Position numbers and translations under genes: made by a program
The notes under the pieces: model-generated
Seen by the model: only the letters and a program-made list of their open reading frames with translations
Databases searched by the model: none
Told to the model about the DNA's origin: nothing
From: Flavobacterium sp. ZT3R18
Lineage (GTDB): Bacteria > Bacteroidota > Bacteroidia > Flavobacteriales > Flavobacteriaceae
Reading direction: 5' to 3'
Assembly (NCBI RefSeq): GCF_007097385.1
Contig: NZ_VJZS01000006.1
Span: forward strand, 186,001 to 250,000
DNA: 64,000 bases
Shown here: positions 48,699 to 57,625 of the stretch, piece by piece
Layout of the letters: each line of letters starts with the position of its first letter
Numbering within the stretch: position 1 is the stretch's first letter

Positions 48699-48892
48699 AA
48701 AACCGAGAGGCATAGCTAGAAACTTAATCTCTAGCTATGATCTACAGTTTGCTCCCTGAGCATATCCTTGTACTACAAGTTTTGTTTTTTTGTATTTCAA
48801 TATGTCAAGGAACTTTTTTTGTGTTTTCAGAATCCGTTTAGGATTGTTTCTGTTATTCTCGTTGTCGACACGGATTGCAAATCCGCGCTATT
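48699..48892. repeat. Cassette repeat, type B
   Basis: The copy has CATAGCTAGAAACTTAATCT, a CTAGCTATG return arm, GTTTGCTCCCTGAGCATATC, ATGTCAAGGAAC, AATCCGTTTAGGATTG and a well-kept ACACGGATTGCAAATCCGCG end. It follows the immunity gene of module 1. Confidence 0.85.
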
Positions 48893-48912
48893 TGTTACAT
48901 TACCATTGTTTT

Positions 48913-49842
48913 CTATCCGCCAAAATCACCACAGTCTATTTTTTTAAATTTTTCAGGTGTAGATGTGAAATTTTTTTTTAAATCATTTCCGACATACTTA
49001 GTTGGGAAATCTCCTTTAACTTGCACTTGAAAAATAGGAAATTTTGTTTTCTTTTCAAAAGTAAGTTTTAGATTAGGTGGAGCAGTTATTGATATTTTGT
49101 TTCCTTCGTTTTCTATCTTTGTGATTTTAAAAATATTTTTATTTTCAATAGTACTCATTGATTTATTTGAATCACAATAATTAAAAATAATTAACTCTTT
49201 AGAATTTATATCAATATACATTGAAGGAGAATCACAAACGCAGACTGTTGAAAAGTCTAATCCATATTTTTTATATAGATCTACTTCTTTTTCATCAATA
49301 ATTGACAAGCCTATTAGTTTGTGGTTAAATAACAATTCAAAACCTTGAAATGAGATTGTTTCTTTTGAAACTGTATTCTTTTTATTTTCACTTTTGTTAA
49401 TAAAAACAAAAAAATAACCATCTCGAGAAACAACAATATATTTATTATCTAATAATGCAATATTGTCAAAAGGAAAAACATCTTTTGTTTTAAAATATTT
49501 AGTCTCAATTATTCCACCTATATCTAAATTTTTGTATATACACTTAAGTTTTTCTTCGGTGTAAATTGATAATTGATTTGCTTTTTTTTCATAATCAACA
49601 TCTAGTGTAATAGTTTTGTCTATATACAAATCTCTAGCCTCCTGCTCTGTAAAATAGCCCACTTGATTTTCACAAAAACTAAACGCTTTATAGAATGTAA
49701 AAGTTTTGCTTTCCTGTTTTGTTTTTACCGGCTTTATTATTGTAGTGTTTTTTTCGACTATATTTTTATATGTTTTATCTTCTTTACAGGAAAAACATAT
49801 TAATAATAGTAAAGTAATAAGACATTTAATGTGTTGAATCAT
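48913..49842 (-). CDS. Immunity-like lipoprotein of the M23-GH24 effector
   Basis: The 309-residue protein has a lipoprotein signal (ITLLLLICFSCKEDK) and a beta-rich body; an FTFYKAFSF stretch near the start recalls the 'W.FYK' opening of the lipoproteins at 38793 and 33390. Its start overlaps the effector stop by 17 bases, so the two are translationally coupled, as expected for a toxin-immunity pair. It probably inhibits the GH24 or M23 domain in the periplasm. Confidence 0.75.
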   Translation of the reverse strand: MIQHIKCLITLLLLICFSCKEDKTYKNIVEKNTTIIKPVKTKQESKTFTFYKAFSFCENQVGYFTEQEARDLYIDKTITLDVDYEKKANQLSIYTEEKLKCIYKNLDIGGIIETKYFKTKDVFPFDNIALLDNKYIVVSRDGYFFVFINKSENKKNTVSKETISFQGFELLFNHKLIGLSIIDEKEVDLYKKYGLDFSTVCVCDSPSMYIDINSKELIIFNYCDSNKSMSTIENKNIFKITKIENEGNKISITAPPNLKLTFEKKTKFPIFQVQVKGDFPTKYVGNDLKKNFTSTPEKFKKIDCGDFGG

Positions 49843-52612
49843 AAGTGTTATTTTTAAATATTTCTGTTTCTTGTGCTCTTCTCTTTACTAAACCAGGTGA
49901 TACAACACCGGCAGCTACCCTCCAGTTCTTAAATTCATTTGCTGCACCATCATAATTTTTAGTGTTTAACATTCTTAAGAGTGTTGAATCTGATCCTACT
50001 GATGCTTCAGTATTATACGCAAGACTTACTAATGCATCAAATTCGTATTGATACAAATCAACTGTAACTTTTGACTTAACTAAATTGGATATTCTCTGGA
50101 CATCCTGAAATAATAACGCATCTGCTTCTGCATCAGTTAGACCGTCTTTAAATTTATCAGGAATTGTTATACTTTCACAACTGTTTTTTCCAGCAATAAG
50201 ATGTCCATAACCGATTGTACAAAACTGATAACCATCATTAAAGTATACATGCTTCCCATCTTTTTTGATTTCTTTTTCATAACCTTTTAAAAAATTTAAT
50301 CCGTTTTGTGAAAAATGTAAAGTACTTGGATTAACTCTATCACCATTATTTTCCATGTTCCCATTAAAAGTATTTACATATCCCTCCCGAAGAATTTCTA
50401 GAGGATCAATTAAGTCATTTCTTCTTGCAAATGGAGGTTCACAATTAGAAAGTGGAATATTTATATCAAATCCAGCATTTCCTGAATATATTTCGAAGTG
50501 CAACATATAAACTATATGACCATCTCTAATTAATAAAGCGCTACCATCATTGTTTAATAGTTTACCAGTAACTCCTAGTTTTTGTTTTTGTTCTATTAGG
50601 TCATCTTTCTTTACTGTAATACTATTTGGAGCTAACTCTCCATATCTTACAATAAACTTACGTCCATCGTTTGTTTCATGAAGTATGGTAATCTGATGAG
50701 TTTTAGAGTAAAAGTCTTTCACTTCTAAAACTACACCTTTACAAATCGCAACCACTTCAGTCTCTGGGTTTGTGTATAAGTCTCTTGCAGCATGTTTACG
50801 TGTCCAATTACCGCATCTATTTCCAGACCTAGTAGTATTAAATGTAGCCATATTATTTCCTTGAGATGCACTCCAATTATAACTATTCCCCCATTTATTA
50901 CCATTATCATTTTCAGGTTTAACTAATAACGGGAAAATAATCTCTTTTCCTTTCCCCACCACAAAATACTGTCCATCTCTTTTCAAAAACTCTTCTTCGT
51001 GTTTTATAGTATCACCTTGACATTCTGCTTTTAGCCAAAGCATTTCTGTAATTTTTTCTTTTTTGTATTTAGGGATTTCAAATGAATTACTTGTTGTATA
51101 GCTTGCACCTTCAGTTAATAAGCTTTTTATCTCCTCCTTTTTTACAATGTGATTTGGTGCTAATGCGGTATTACTTTTCTTTTCAATACTGGCTGCTATA
51201 GCGTCTAAGTCACGATTTACCGTAAATGCATTTTTTACAGTGTACTTGTGTGTGCCATCTTTTTTATTTCCTGCTAGTTTTTCTTTCCAAGTTGCTAAGG
51301 CTTCGTCTGCTTTTGGGCGCAGCTTTACTTTTACTTTGGCTATCCCATTCTCTACAGTTGCTTTTAGTGTTGTAAGTTCTGCTCCGTTTTCTTTGGCTTC
51401 TACAACAGTTACATCTGCATCTGGATCTACCATAATAGCCTCTTTTTCTTTTATTTTAATTGTCACTTCTTTGCCATCCAATAAAAATGTTTTAGCCACC
51501 ACATATACTTCCTCTTCTAGAGGAGCGCTATTTATTTTTATAAAATTTGCGCCTAGTTTGTATAAATTAAATGTTATACTAGTACCTTCTTCATACGATT
51601 CTTCCGCAAGAGCATTTTTTATATCTTCAAGTTTGGCATATTTTTTATTGGCTTTTACTTGGGCATCAACTTTTTTCTTAATGATACCTGCAATATTATT
51701 TTTATCAAATTTCTCATTCTTACTGGCAAATGTATACACGTGTTGGCCATCAACCTCGGTAGTTTCTTTTGTAAATTCTTCCTTAGCAAAATAGGCTGCA
51801 AGAATGCCTTCTATTTTTACTTCTTCCTCTTCAGGGTCTTTATCAGGTGCGCCAGTTCTATAAGGAGTATTGTTGGTAGGAATCTGAAATTCTGGAACCG
51901 CATTTTTGTTTACAATACTTATTAAAAGTACTTTGTCACTTCCGCTTGCATTAGTAAGGTATTTTCCTGTAATGTCTTTTACTTTTAGATAAAATTTTTC
52001 TGTATTTTCTAGTGGTGGAGGTACAAACATTCTATAGCCCAAAGTAAAAAATGGTGCTTTCAGTATGTTTCCATCAATACATTTTGCTTTTATTGTTTGT
52101 GCACTGCTAGTGTTTTTTTCGTTATATAATTCTAATGTAAGAGTGTCTCCATTTACTCCCTCAGTTTCTAGGTTGATAAATAGGTTATGACCATAATTTA
52201 TTTCGCTAGTATCTGCTGTGTTTTCTTTTTTGCTCCAAGAAGCAGCAGTTATTTTTTCTTCACATTTTCCATATACATATAATCCTGTGTTTCTATGATC
52301 GTGTGCGCCATATAAACTGGCTTCTAGATAATAGGCATAAGATCCACATGATTTTTTGGGCAGGTTAACTCCAAAAGGGGTATTGGGTTGTTTTACTGCT
52401 CTATGAAAAATAGTAGTTTTCTTTTGGTCTTGCCATAGCCATATAATAGTATTCTCTTTTTCGGCAGCAGTAGTGTCATCGTACCATTCGCTTACTTCAA
52501 AAGTTACCATTTGGTTGGGTTTTATGCATATAATATTGTTTGGTCGTGAAGTAAATTCTTCAAGCACACTGCCTCTTCCTGCCTCCTTTATTTTTTTTAC
52601 GCCTTTTGCCAT
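49826..52612 (-). CDS. Multidomain T6SS wall effector: M23-like and GH24 domains
   Basis: The 928-residue protein has no signal peptide. The first ~560 residues are beta-rich Ig-like and linker domains (KPNQMVTFEVSEWYDDTTAA). An M23-like domain follows (RKHAARDLYTNPETEV, VRYGELAPNS, YMLHFEIYSG); compared with typical LytM enzymes the 'YxHL' His is Glu and the first His of HLH is Met, a variant I recall from other T6SS/Rhs cargo. The C-terminus is a GH24 lysozyme (NFLKGYEKEIKKDG, CTIGYGHLIAG, VDLYQYEFDALVSLAYN, GLVKRRAQE). It should degrade target peptidoglycan. It lies 33 bases after the DUF4280 gene and before its immunity gene. Confidence 0.85.
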   Translation of the reverse strand: MAKGVKKIKEAGRGSVLEEFTSRPNNIICIKPNQMVTFEVSEWYDDTTAAEKENTIIWLWQDQKKTTIFHRAVKQPNTPFGVNLPKKSCGSYAYYLEASLYGAHDHRNTGLYVYGKCEEKITAASWSKKENTADTSEINYGHNLFINLETEGVNGDTLTLELYNEKNTSSAQTIKAKCIDGNILKAPFFTLGYRMFVPPPLENTEKFYLKVKDITGKYLTNASGSDKVLLISIVNKNAVPEFQIPTNNTPYRTGAPDKDPEEEEVKIEGILAAYFAKEEFTKETTEVDGQHVYTFASKNEKFDKNNIAGIIKKKVDAQVKANKKYAKLEDIKNALAEESYEEGTSITFNLYKLGANFIKINSAPLEEEVYVVAKTFLLDGKEVTIKIKEKEAIMVDPDADVTVVEAKENGAELTTLKATVENGIAKVKVKLRPKADEALATWKEKLAGNKKDGTHKYTVKNAFTVNRDLDAIAASIEKKSNTALAPNHIVKKEEIKSLLTEGASYTTSNSFEIPKYKKEKITEMLWLKAECQGDTIKHEEEFLKRDGQYFVVGKGKEIIFPLLVKPENDNGNKWGNSYNWSASQGNNMATFNTTRSGNRCGNWTRKHAARDLYTNPETEVVAICKGVVLEVKDFYSKTHQITILHETNDGRKFIVRYGELAPNSITVKKDDLIEQKQKLGVTGKLLNNDGSALLIRDGHIVYMLHFEIYSGNAGFDINIPLSNCEPPFARRNDLIDPLEILREGYVNTFNGNMENNGDRVNPSTLHFSQNGLNFLKGYEKEIKKDGKHVYFNDGYQFCTIGYGHLIAGKNSCESITIPDKFKDGLTDAEADALLFQDVQRISNLVKSKVTVDLYQYEFDALVSLAYNTEASVGSDSTLLRMLNTKNYDGAANEFKNWRVAAGVVSPGLVKRRAQETEIFKNNTYDSTH

Positions 52613-52645
52613 TTTTTTATGCTTTTAGAAAACAAAAAATTTGAT

Positions 52646-53143
52646 TTAACTATATATTGTTCCTTCGTCTGTATGCTCAATTTCCAGTATTTCTTTTACA
52701 TCCACCATTGGATTTATTTGTTTTTGTACTTCTGGACTTGCCTTCTTTAAATTCTGTTTACTCGCTTCTGCTTTTTGTCCGTGTTTGTCAACCGTGATGC
52801 AATCTGGTCCACCTATTGGACAAGTGGCTTTGCTGTTTTCTAACAAGATCTTACCTTTATTAGACAGCGTGACTTTATCATAAAAACCGCTCCACTTTGT
52901 AATCACCGCTTGGCACGGCAAGTAATCCCCGCTTCCGTTGGGTTGCATCTTGCACTTGCCAAAGGTGTTTTTTTCTAGCGTTTGTCCAATCTCCTTATCA
53001 GTAGCAATGAGTTTTTTTGAAGGATCTTTTTCATTGGCATAATGCTTACTATGTGTTTTTACCTTTAGCTTGTCTAGTTTGGGCTCTACACTAAATTTGC
53101 ATTTTACAGTGGCTCCTTGTACTACTACGTGTTTTTCGCTCAT
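52646..53143 (-). CDS. DUF4280 PAAR-like tip protein (module 1)
   Basis: The 165-residue protein (MSEKHVVVQGATVKCKFSVE ... ATCPIGGPDCITVDKHGQKA) is nearly identical to the copy at 42180-42674 over the first 125 residues. It has its own C-terminal tail (SPEVQKQINPMVDVKEILEI). It would cap the VgrG spike and carry the 928-residue effector. It lies 12 bases after the LysM gene, the same order as in module 2. Confidence 0.88.
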   Translation of the reverse strand: MSEKHVVVQGATVKCKFSVEPKLDKLKVKTHSKHYANEKDPSKKLIATDKEIGQTLEKNTFGKCKMQPNGSGDYLPCQAVITKWSGFYDKVTLSNKGKILLENSKATCPIGGPDCITVDKHGQKAEASKQNLKKASPEVQKQINPMVDVKEILEIEHTDEGTIYS

Positions 53144-53155
53144 GTCTTTTACTTT

Positions 53156-54301
53156 TTAATTAAGCAATGATATTCGGGATTGCGTAATGCTATCTATCTT
53201 TTCTGCTTTTATAGGACTTACCTCGATTTTTAATTTTTGAGGAGGTTCTATCTCAATAAGGCACTCTAATAATAGTTCATTGACATTGTGATTATTAGGG
53301 TCTAGAAAATATTTTGCCTCATAACTTCCTTTTGCTTTTATTGAATTTTCATTAGACATTGCATGAAAAGGGAATTCTGATCCGTTTTCAAAGTCTATTT
53401 TAGATCTTGCGTCGTCAAGGATTCCTTTTTGTTCAATAATTAACCGTTTCTTTTCGTCTAGCCTTTCATTTATTTTTTGCTTTACCAAAAATTGTGCTTC
53501 AATTATATTTGTTGAAATTGGATAAAACACATTTTTTTCAATTTCTAACTTTTCGGTGTAATCAATATGAATTCCATTAAAAAATGCTCTCAAAAACCAA
53601 TTAGAAGAAAGTTTGTTTACAAGTTTTCCTTTAGATTGAAGCGTTTTGTCGACAATCGCTATATATTGGTCTGTTGTGTCTCCTTCGTAATATTCGAGTA
53701 GGTCTTGTTTTTTTACTTCCCAACGTTTCTGTATCGCATCAAAGTTGTATATGTCTCTCCATTTACCATTATCATCTACCACAATTTGCAACGGGTATAG
53801 TATTTGGGCTGTGTTTTCGGCTAGTTCTACAGCAAGTCCATCTACTTCTGTACCATTCAGATATAATTTTGAGACAGTATCAATTTCAAAATAGAAGTAA
53901 TCATTTTCTTTGGTCAATAAGCGTTTTATACTCATTTCTTGTCTCATAGTATCAATATTTTCGCCATTTTCTATGGTGTATTTTACTTGATACTCTTTTT
54001 TAAGTTCTTCTGGTCGGAAAACTAAATTGAAATTGGTATTACTTAATGTTACTTTTTTTTGCGCTTCATCTCTTTTTGTTTTGGTCTCCAGCCTGTCTTT
54101 TTCAGTTTGTAGAATTAATACTTTGAGATGGCTTGCAAAATCGTCTTGTATTACATCATCAATTTCGGCATAGATATTATGATAATGTCTTATTTCTAAA
54201 GGATCCAATCTTAGTTCGTTCGCTACTTTATACAAAGTATCTCCCTCTTTTATGGTGTAAAAGAGGTGTTCTTTTTCTAAAAAAGTAAATGAATTTGACA
54301 T
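53156..54301 (-). CDS. LysM-domain protein of T6SS cargo module 1
   Basis: The 381-residue protein has an N-terminal LysM domain (FYTIKEGDTLYKVANELRLD, LEIRHYHNIYAEIDDVIQDD), no signal peptide, and a beta-rich body (YPLQIVVDDNGKWRDIYNFD, YEGDTTDQYIAIVDKTLQSK, FFNGIHIDYTEKLEIEKN). It ends PIKAEKIDSITQSRISLLN. It is the parent form of the LysM scraps found beside the cassette repeats. It follows tssN by 12 bases, tying the cargo module to the secretion core. A baseplate/spike adaptor role is inferred from LysM proteins in phage and eCIS. Confidence 0.78.
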   Translation of the reverse strand: MSNSFTFLEKEHLFYTIKEGDTLYKVANELRLDPLEIRHYHNIYAEIDDVIQDDFASHLKVLILQTEKDRLETKTKRDEAQKKVTLSNTNFNLVFRPEELKKEYQVKYTIENGENIDTMRQEMSIKRLLTKENDYFYFEIDTVSKLYLNGTEVDGLAVELAENTAQILYPLQIVVDDNGKWRDIYNFDAIQKRWEVKKQDLLEYYEGDTTDQYIAIVDKTLQSKGKLVNKLSSNWFLRAFFNGIHIDYTEKLEIEKNVFYPISTNIIEAQFLVKQKINERLDEKKRLIIEQKGILDDARSKIDFENGSEFPFHAMSNENSIKAKGSYEAKYFLDPNNHNVNELLLECLIEIEPPQKLKIEVSPIKAEKIDSITQSRISLLN

Positions 54302-54313
54302 GTGTTAAAAACT

Positions 54314-55291
54314 TTATTTTATTAAAGATGCTTCTTCTGTTTTTTTAGCGTTTTCCTTATTATTTTGTAAATGCTTTGTATTGTCAAAAATCTCTTCTTC
54401 CTTCTTTTTTCCAAATTGTTTTGATTTTCGATGGCAAATAATAACCGAATTCTCAGTAATTCCGTTCATGCCCAAAGTGTATCTTGCATCAACATATTTT
54501 GCTTTTTCGTTCCATTTGGGTTGCAAGAAAAAGACCCAATGACTATGTTGGTCATCAATTGTAAGTTGGATGGGTTCTTTTACATAGCGTTTGTTGTAGT
54601 CTGAAGTGGTGTGATAAAACAAGCGTCCAAAATCCATTCGTACAGGCCCTTTTGCTCTTATTGATGTATATTCCTTATCACTTTCATTCTTTTTTATCAA
54701 TAGGGTTATCAATAAAAGATCTCTAATTTCGGAATCTTCTAAATCAGCGTATGCGTTTTTTTCTTGTGGGAGTTTCCAAGTCACGTAAATTTTGAACGGT
54801 ATTTCTACGATGCAATCGAATAAACCATTGATCCAAGTAGGGATGAAAAATACGATGAATTGGGAACACATTAATAAAGTAAACTCTAATCCGCTCAGGG
54901 CGGTATAGATAAGAATAAATGGAATACTAGAATACAATACGATCACTAAGGCAAATAGTAATTCTATTTCGAGTTTCTTTATTTGAAATTCATCAAAATA
55001 CCATCGGTAAAAAAACACATGTATTGCGCCAAAAAGGAGTGTTGCAATTTGATAAAACAAATATTCATCGGATAGCTTAGAGAAAAGTTTGTTGAATCCC
55101 AAAAAAGCAATCAAGGCATAAATGAATACAAAGGATAAGGCATAGATGTAAAATTTCCTTTTGTATTTTTGATCGAATTCTTTGACTTTATCGCTAAAAA
55201 TCATTGTTAATACCACCGTGATGGCAATCAAAATTGCTAAAATTATAATAAGTCTTATGTCGATAAGATCTCTTAAATGGTTTTTGATCAT
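54314..55291 (-). CDS. tssN: TssN, polytopic inner-membrane T6SSiii component
   Basis: The 325-residue protein has about five transmembrane helices in the first ~170 residues (LIIILAILIAITVVLTMIF; FYIYALSFVFIYALIAFLGF; FALVIVLYSSIPFILIYTAL) and a soluble cytoplasmic C-terminal domain (HWVFFLQPKWNEKAKYVDAR, YTLGMNGITENSVIICHRK). This is the TssN topology; TssN is thought to contact the baseplate in place of TssL/TssM. Its start lies 2 bases before the tssG stop region on the same operon. Confidence 0.82.
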   Translation of the reverse strand: MIKNHLRDLIDIRLIIILAILIAITVVLTMIFSDKVKEFDQKYKRKFYIYALSFVFIYALIAFLGFNKLFSKLSDEYLFYQIATLLFGAIHVFFYRWYFDEFQIKKLEIELLFALVIVLYSSIPFILIYTALSGLEFTLLMCSQFIVFFIPTWINGLFDCIVEIPFKIYVTWKLPQEKNAYADLEDSEIRDLLLITLLIKKNESDKEYTSIRAKGPVRMDFGRLFYHTTSDYNKRYVKEPIQLTIDDQHSHWVFFLQPKWNEKAKYVDARYTLGMNGITENSVIICHRKSKQFGKKKEEEIFDNTKHLQNNKENAKKTEEASLIK

Positions 55292-55293
55292 TT

Positions 55294-56238
55294 TTATATT
55301 CTTGTTGAGTAGCCCAGTACAGGTTGTTTGTTAAAATTAAATTCTTCTATATCGTGATTCATCAGTAAAAGGGTTTTGAGTTCTACCTCCATGGGGAAGA
55401 AGTGCTCATAGAAACAATCAATGAATTTTTTTATCTCTCCGTTATTGATGTATTTTTCGAATGGATTTTTAGTGATAGGTCCAATTTCTACAGTGACATT
55501 ATAGGAATAGTCTGTATAGCTATTACCGCATATAAAATCAATACCCAATCGATTATCGCCTAGTGTTATTTCCTCTTTATCGTCGCTGTATTCTTTTGAT
55601 CCCGATGTTGTGAAACTTACAGGTTCCTCAATTATACTGGACAAGCAACGGCAGGAAAGATCAATATCTCCCACAATTTTGTAGGTATAAGGTAATAGCT
55701 GTATGAATTTGGCAACCAAGACGGGAGGAAAGCTTTTTGATAATCCCCAAAAATCATAAAAAAATTCTAAGGGTTTGCTGCCGTTTAGTTGGTATAGAAA
55801 ATCACGTTCTATATTTTCAATTTTCGTTCTATAATGAAATATTTCATTTTCAAATGGGTTAAAGAAATTACGAGATTCGGCCTCCTTTTTTTTCTGGTGT
55901 TTGTGTTCCTTAATCATTTGGTTTACCGATTTCTCGGAACCATTATCACTTGGACTGTGCATAAAACCTTCGGGAAGCGTATCATAAATGCTGTCTCTGG
56001 ACAAATGTAATTTAAGGGACTCGTGACTGTCGTAGTTGTTGTCTATAATGCTCGCTGCCAATACATCATGGCGGTAGGCTCTAGAGAATTGACCGTCATT
56101 AGCAATCATGATATTGCTTTCAGAAATCATTTGGCTTTGAATGAGTTCATTAGCAATAATCTCCGCTCTAATGTCGTGAGGAATGTCCTTTACTTGTTTG
56201 ACTATTTGGTCTAGTTCCATGGACTTACTTTGTTGCAT
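55294..56238 (-). CDS. tssG: TssG, baseplate protein
   Basis: The 314-residue protein shows the TssG C-terminal signature (LGDNRLGIDFICGNSYTDYS, YNVTVEIGPITKNPFEKY) and the RDSIYDTLPEGFMH motif found in Bacteroidetes TssG proteins. It forms the wedge with TssE and TssF. The ATG at 56238 overlaps the stop of the upstream lipoprotein gene by 14 bases; a second ATG at 56220 is also possible. The separation of tssG from tssF by a divergent plus-strand pair is notable. Confidence 0.8.
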   Translation of the reverse strand: MQQSKSMELDQIVKQVKDIPHDIRAEIIANELIQSQMISESNIMIANDGQFSRAYRHDVLAASIIDNNYDSHESLKLHLSRDSIYDTLPEGFMHSPSDNGSEKSVNQMIKEHKHQKKKEAESRNFFNPFENEIFHYRTKIENIERDFLYQLNGSKPLEFFYDFWGLSKSFPPVLVAKFIQLLPYTYKIVGDIDLSCRCLSSIIEEPVSFTTSGSKEYSDDKEEITLGDNRLGIDFICGNSYTDYSYNVTVEIGPITKNPFEKYINNGEIKKFIDCFYEHFFPMEVELKTLLLMNHDIEEFNFNKQPVLGYSTRI

Positions 56239-56863
56239 CTTTAGTTATTCTTCCCGATGCGATATACCGTAATTGGAAATATTCGTCATTAAAATTATAG
56301 ATTGCAAGCCCTTTATCGGTGCAAGCCAGGATTCTGTCATTGTATAAATACATACCTACATCAGAGATGGGGTGGTCTTTGTCGTATCTAAAAAAAACTA
56401 AGTCGCCTTCTTCAAGAAAGTTACGTCCTGTGAAGAGTTGCAATGATTTTGAACGAAACATTCCCGCAGGATCTTTGGGTAGAGTCACTTTAAAAACACT
56501 GCTGAACAGGGATTGTATGAAATAAGCGCAGTCTAAGCCATCTTTAGAAAAACTTTTTTCTTTGTATGGGGTGTCAATCCATGTATCGATATAAGAATAT
56601 AATTTATAGTTTGTGATTTTTGTTGGCATTACCCCAAGTACGATGGAGTATTTTTCTTTAATAGCCAAAATTTCATCACTCAAATTTTCGGAATTATCAT
56701 TGACTACGGCTTGATTTTCTATAGCGATCTGATTCATTTTGTTTTGTTTTTTTAACAAATCAACAGAATAATCGTATTTAAATGGAACCTGAGCAATATA
56801 ATTTTCGCTGCCACAACCCAATAGGGTAGAGAATAGAATTAAGAACAATATTTTATATTTCAT
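56225..56863 (-). CDS. NlpC/P60-like lipoprotein with altered catalytic triad
   Basis: The 212-residue protein has a lipoprotein signal (MKYKILFLILFSTLLGCGSE, Cys17) and an NlpC/P60-type domain with the catalytic Cys in KDGLDCAYFIQSLF (Cys112) and the EEGDLVFFRY strand. The position of the catalytic His, normally before VG[IM]YL, is Asp168 (PISDVGMYLY). It is therefore either an unusual hydrolase or an inactive peptidoglycan-binding protein. As first gene of the tssG-tssN operon it probably helps the envelope complex cross or anchor in the wall. It might fill the role of a subtype iii outer-membrane lipoprotein, but I cannot name it. Confidence 0.7.
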   Translation of the reverse strand: MKYKILFLILFSTLLGCGSENYIAQVPFKYDYSVDLLKKQNKMNQIAIENQAVVNDNSENLSDEILAIKEKYSIVLGVMPTKITNYKLYSYIDTWIDTPYKEKSFSKDGLDCAYFIQSLFSSVFKVTLPKDPAGMFRSKSLQLFTGRNFLEEGDLVFFRYDKDHPISDVGMYLYNDRILACTDKGLAIYNFNDEYFQLRYIASGRITKDATK

Positions 56864-57625
56864 GTGTAGGTTCTTTTTTGAAAAAACATCAAACTCTAAA
56901 TAGTTTTCTGTTTTTCAACTTTTTTATAGAACGATTTTTGATTTTTCGATCTAAATTTTAGATTAAATAATTGCTTTTTTCTCGCAAATAAATGCAAGAA
57001 TAATTGTCTGTACTTTGAATTTAGTTAAAAAACCTAAAATGAAATTAGTAGGTCTTTATCAAAGGTTCCAAAATAAACCTTACAATTTGCCTGGCTCTTT
57101 TGCACTTTTTCTTCGTTAAAAAATATTTCAATAGCCCAGCTATTCAAAGATTTTTTGCCTTGAAAAAGACCAAAATAACTTCGTCAAAATTTTGCATGCT
57201 TTATTTCAAAACTTTTACTTATTAAAAAATTAAAGTATTAAAAAGGATATAATGTGTTTTTGTTTTTTTCTAACTTGACTAAAATGTACAATTCAAAAAA
57301 GTGTGGTATGGCGCAAATGTATAAATTAAAATTTAAAAACAAATATTTTTTTGTAATTTAAAACTGAAACAAAAAAAATGACGAGTAAGAAAATCTCTGT
57401 TTAGATTTTGTTTCTAAAAAAGGAATTAAAAATCATTTTTTATACAGCTGTAACGTACTGATTGTTAAGTGATAGCTTGTTTTTACATCCATGTCTGTTT
57501 TTTTTGTTTAAAATTTTTCTTATAATTGTAATGATTGAAATATAATAATAGTATATGTTTGTATTTAAAATCATACACGTAAAGTGAGAAGTAGGTGTTT
57601 TATTTTTTTTAATATAAATAGATTG
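56864..57625. other. Divergent intergenic region between the tssG and clpV operons
   Basis: This very AT-rich 762-base region carries no credible gene on either strand. It separates the minus-strand lipoprotein-tssG-tssN operon from the plus-strand PKD-clpV pair and must hold both promoters; one candidate is listed at 57554. No strong hairpin or repeat was seen. Confidence 0.5.
57554..57561 (+). promoter_or_regulatory. Candidate -7 element for the PKD-clpV pair
   Basis: TATGTTTG fits the TAnnTTTG consensus, with TTG at 57535-57537 sixteen bases upstream, a little short of the usual spacing. It lies about 65 bases before the preferred ATG at 57626. Confidence 0.4.
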
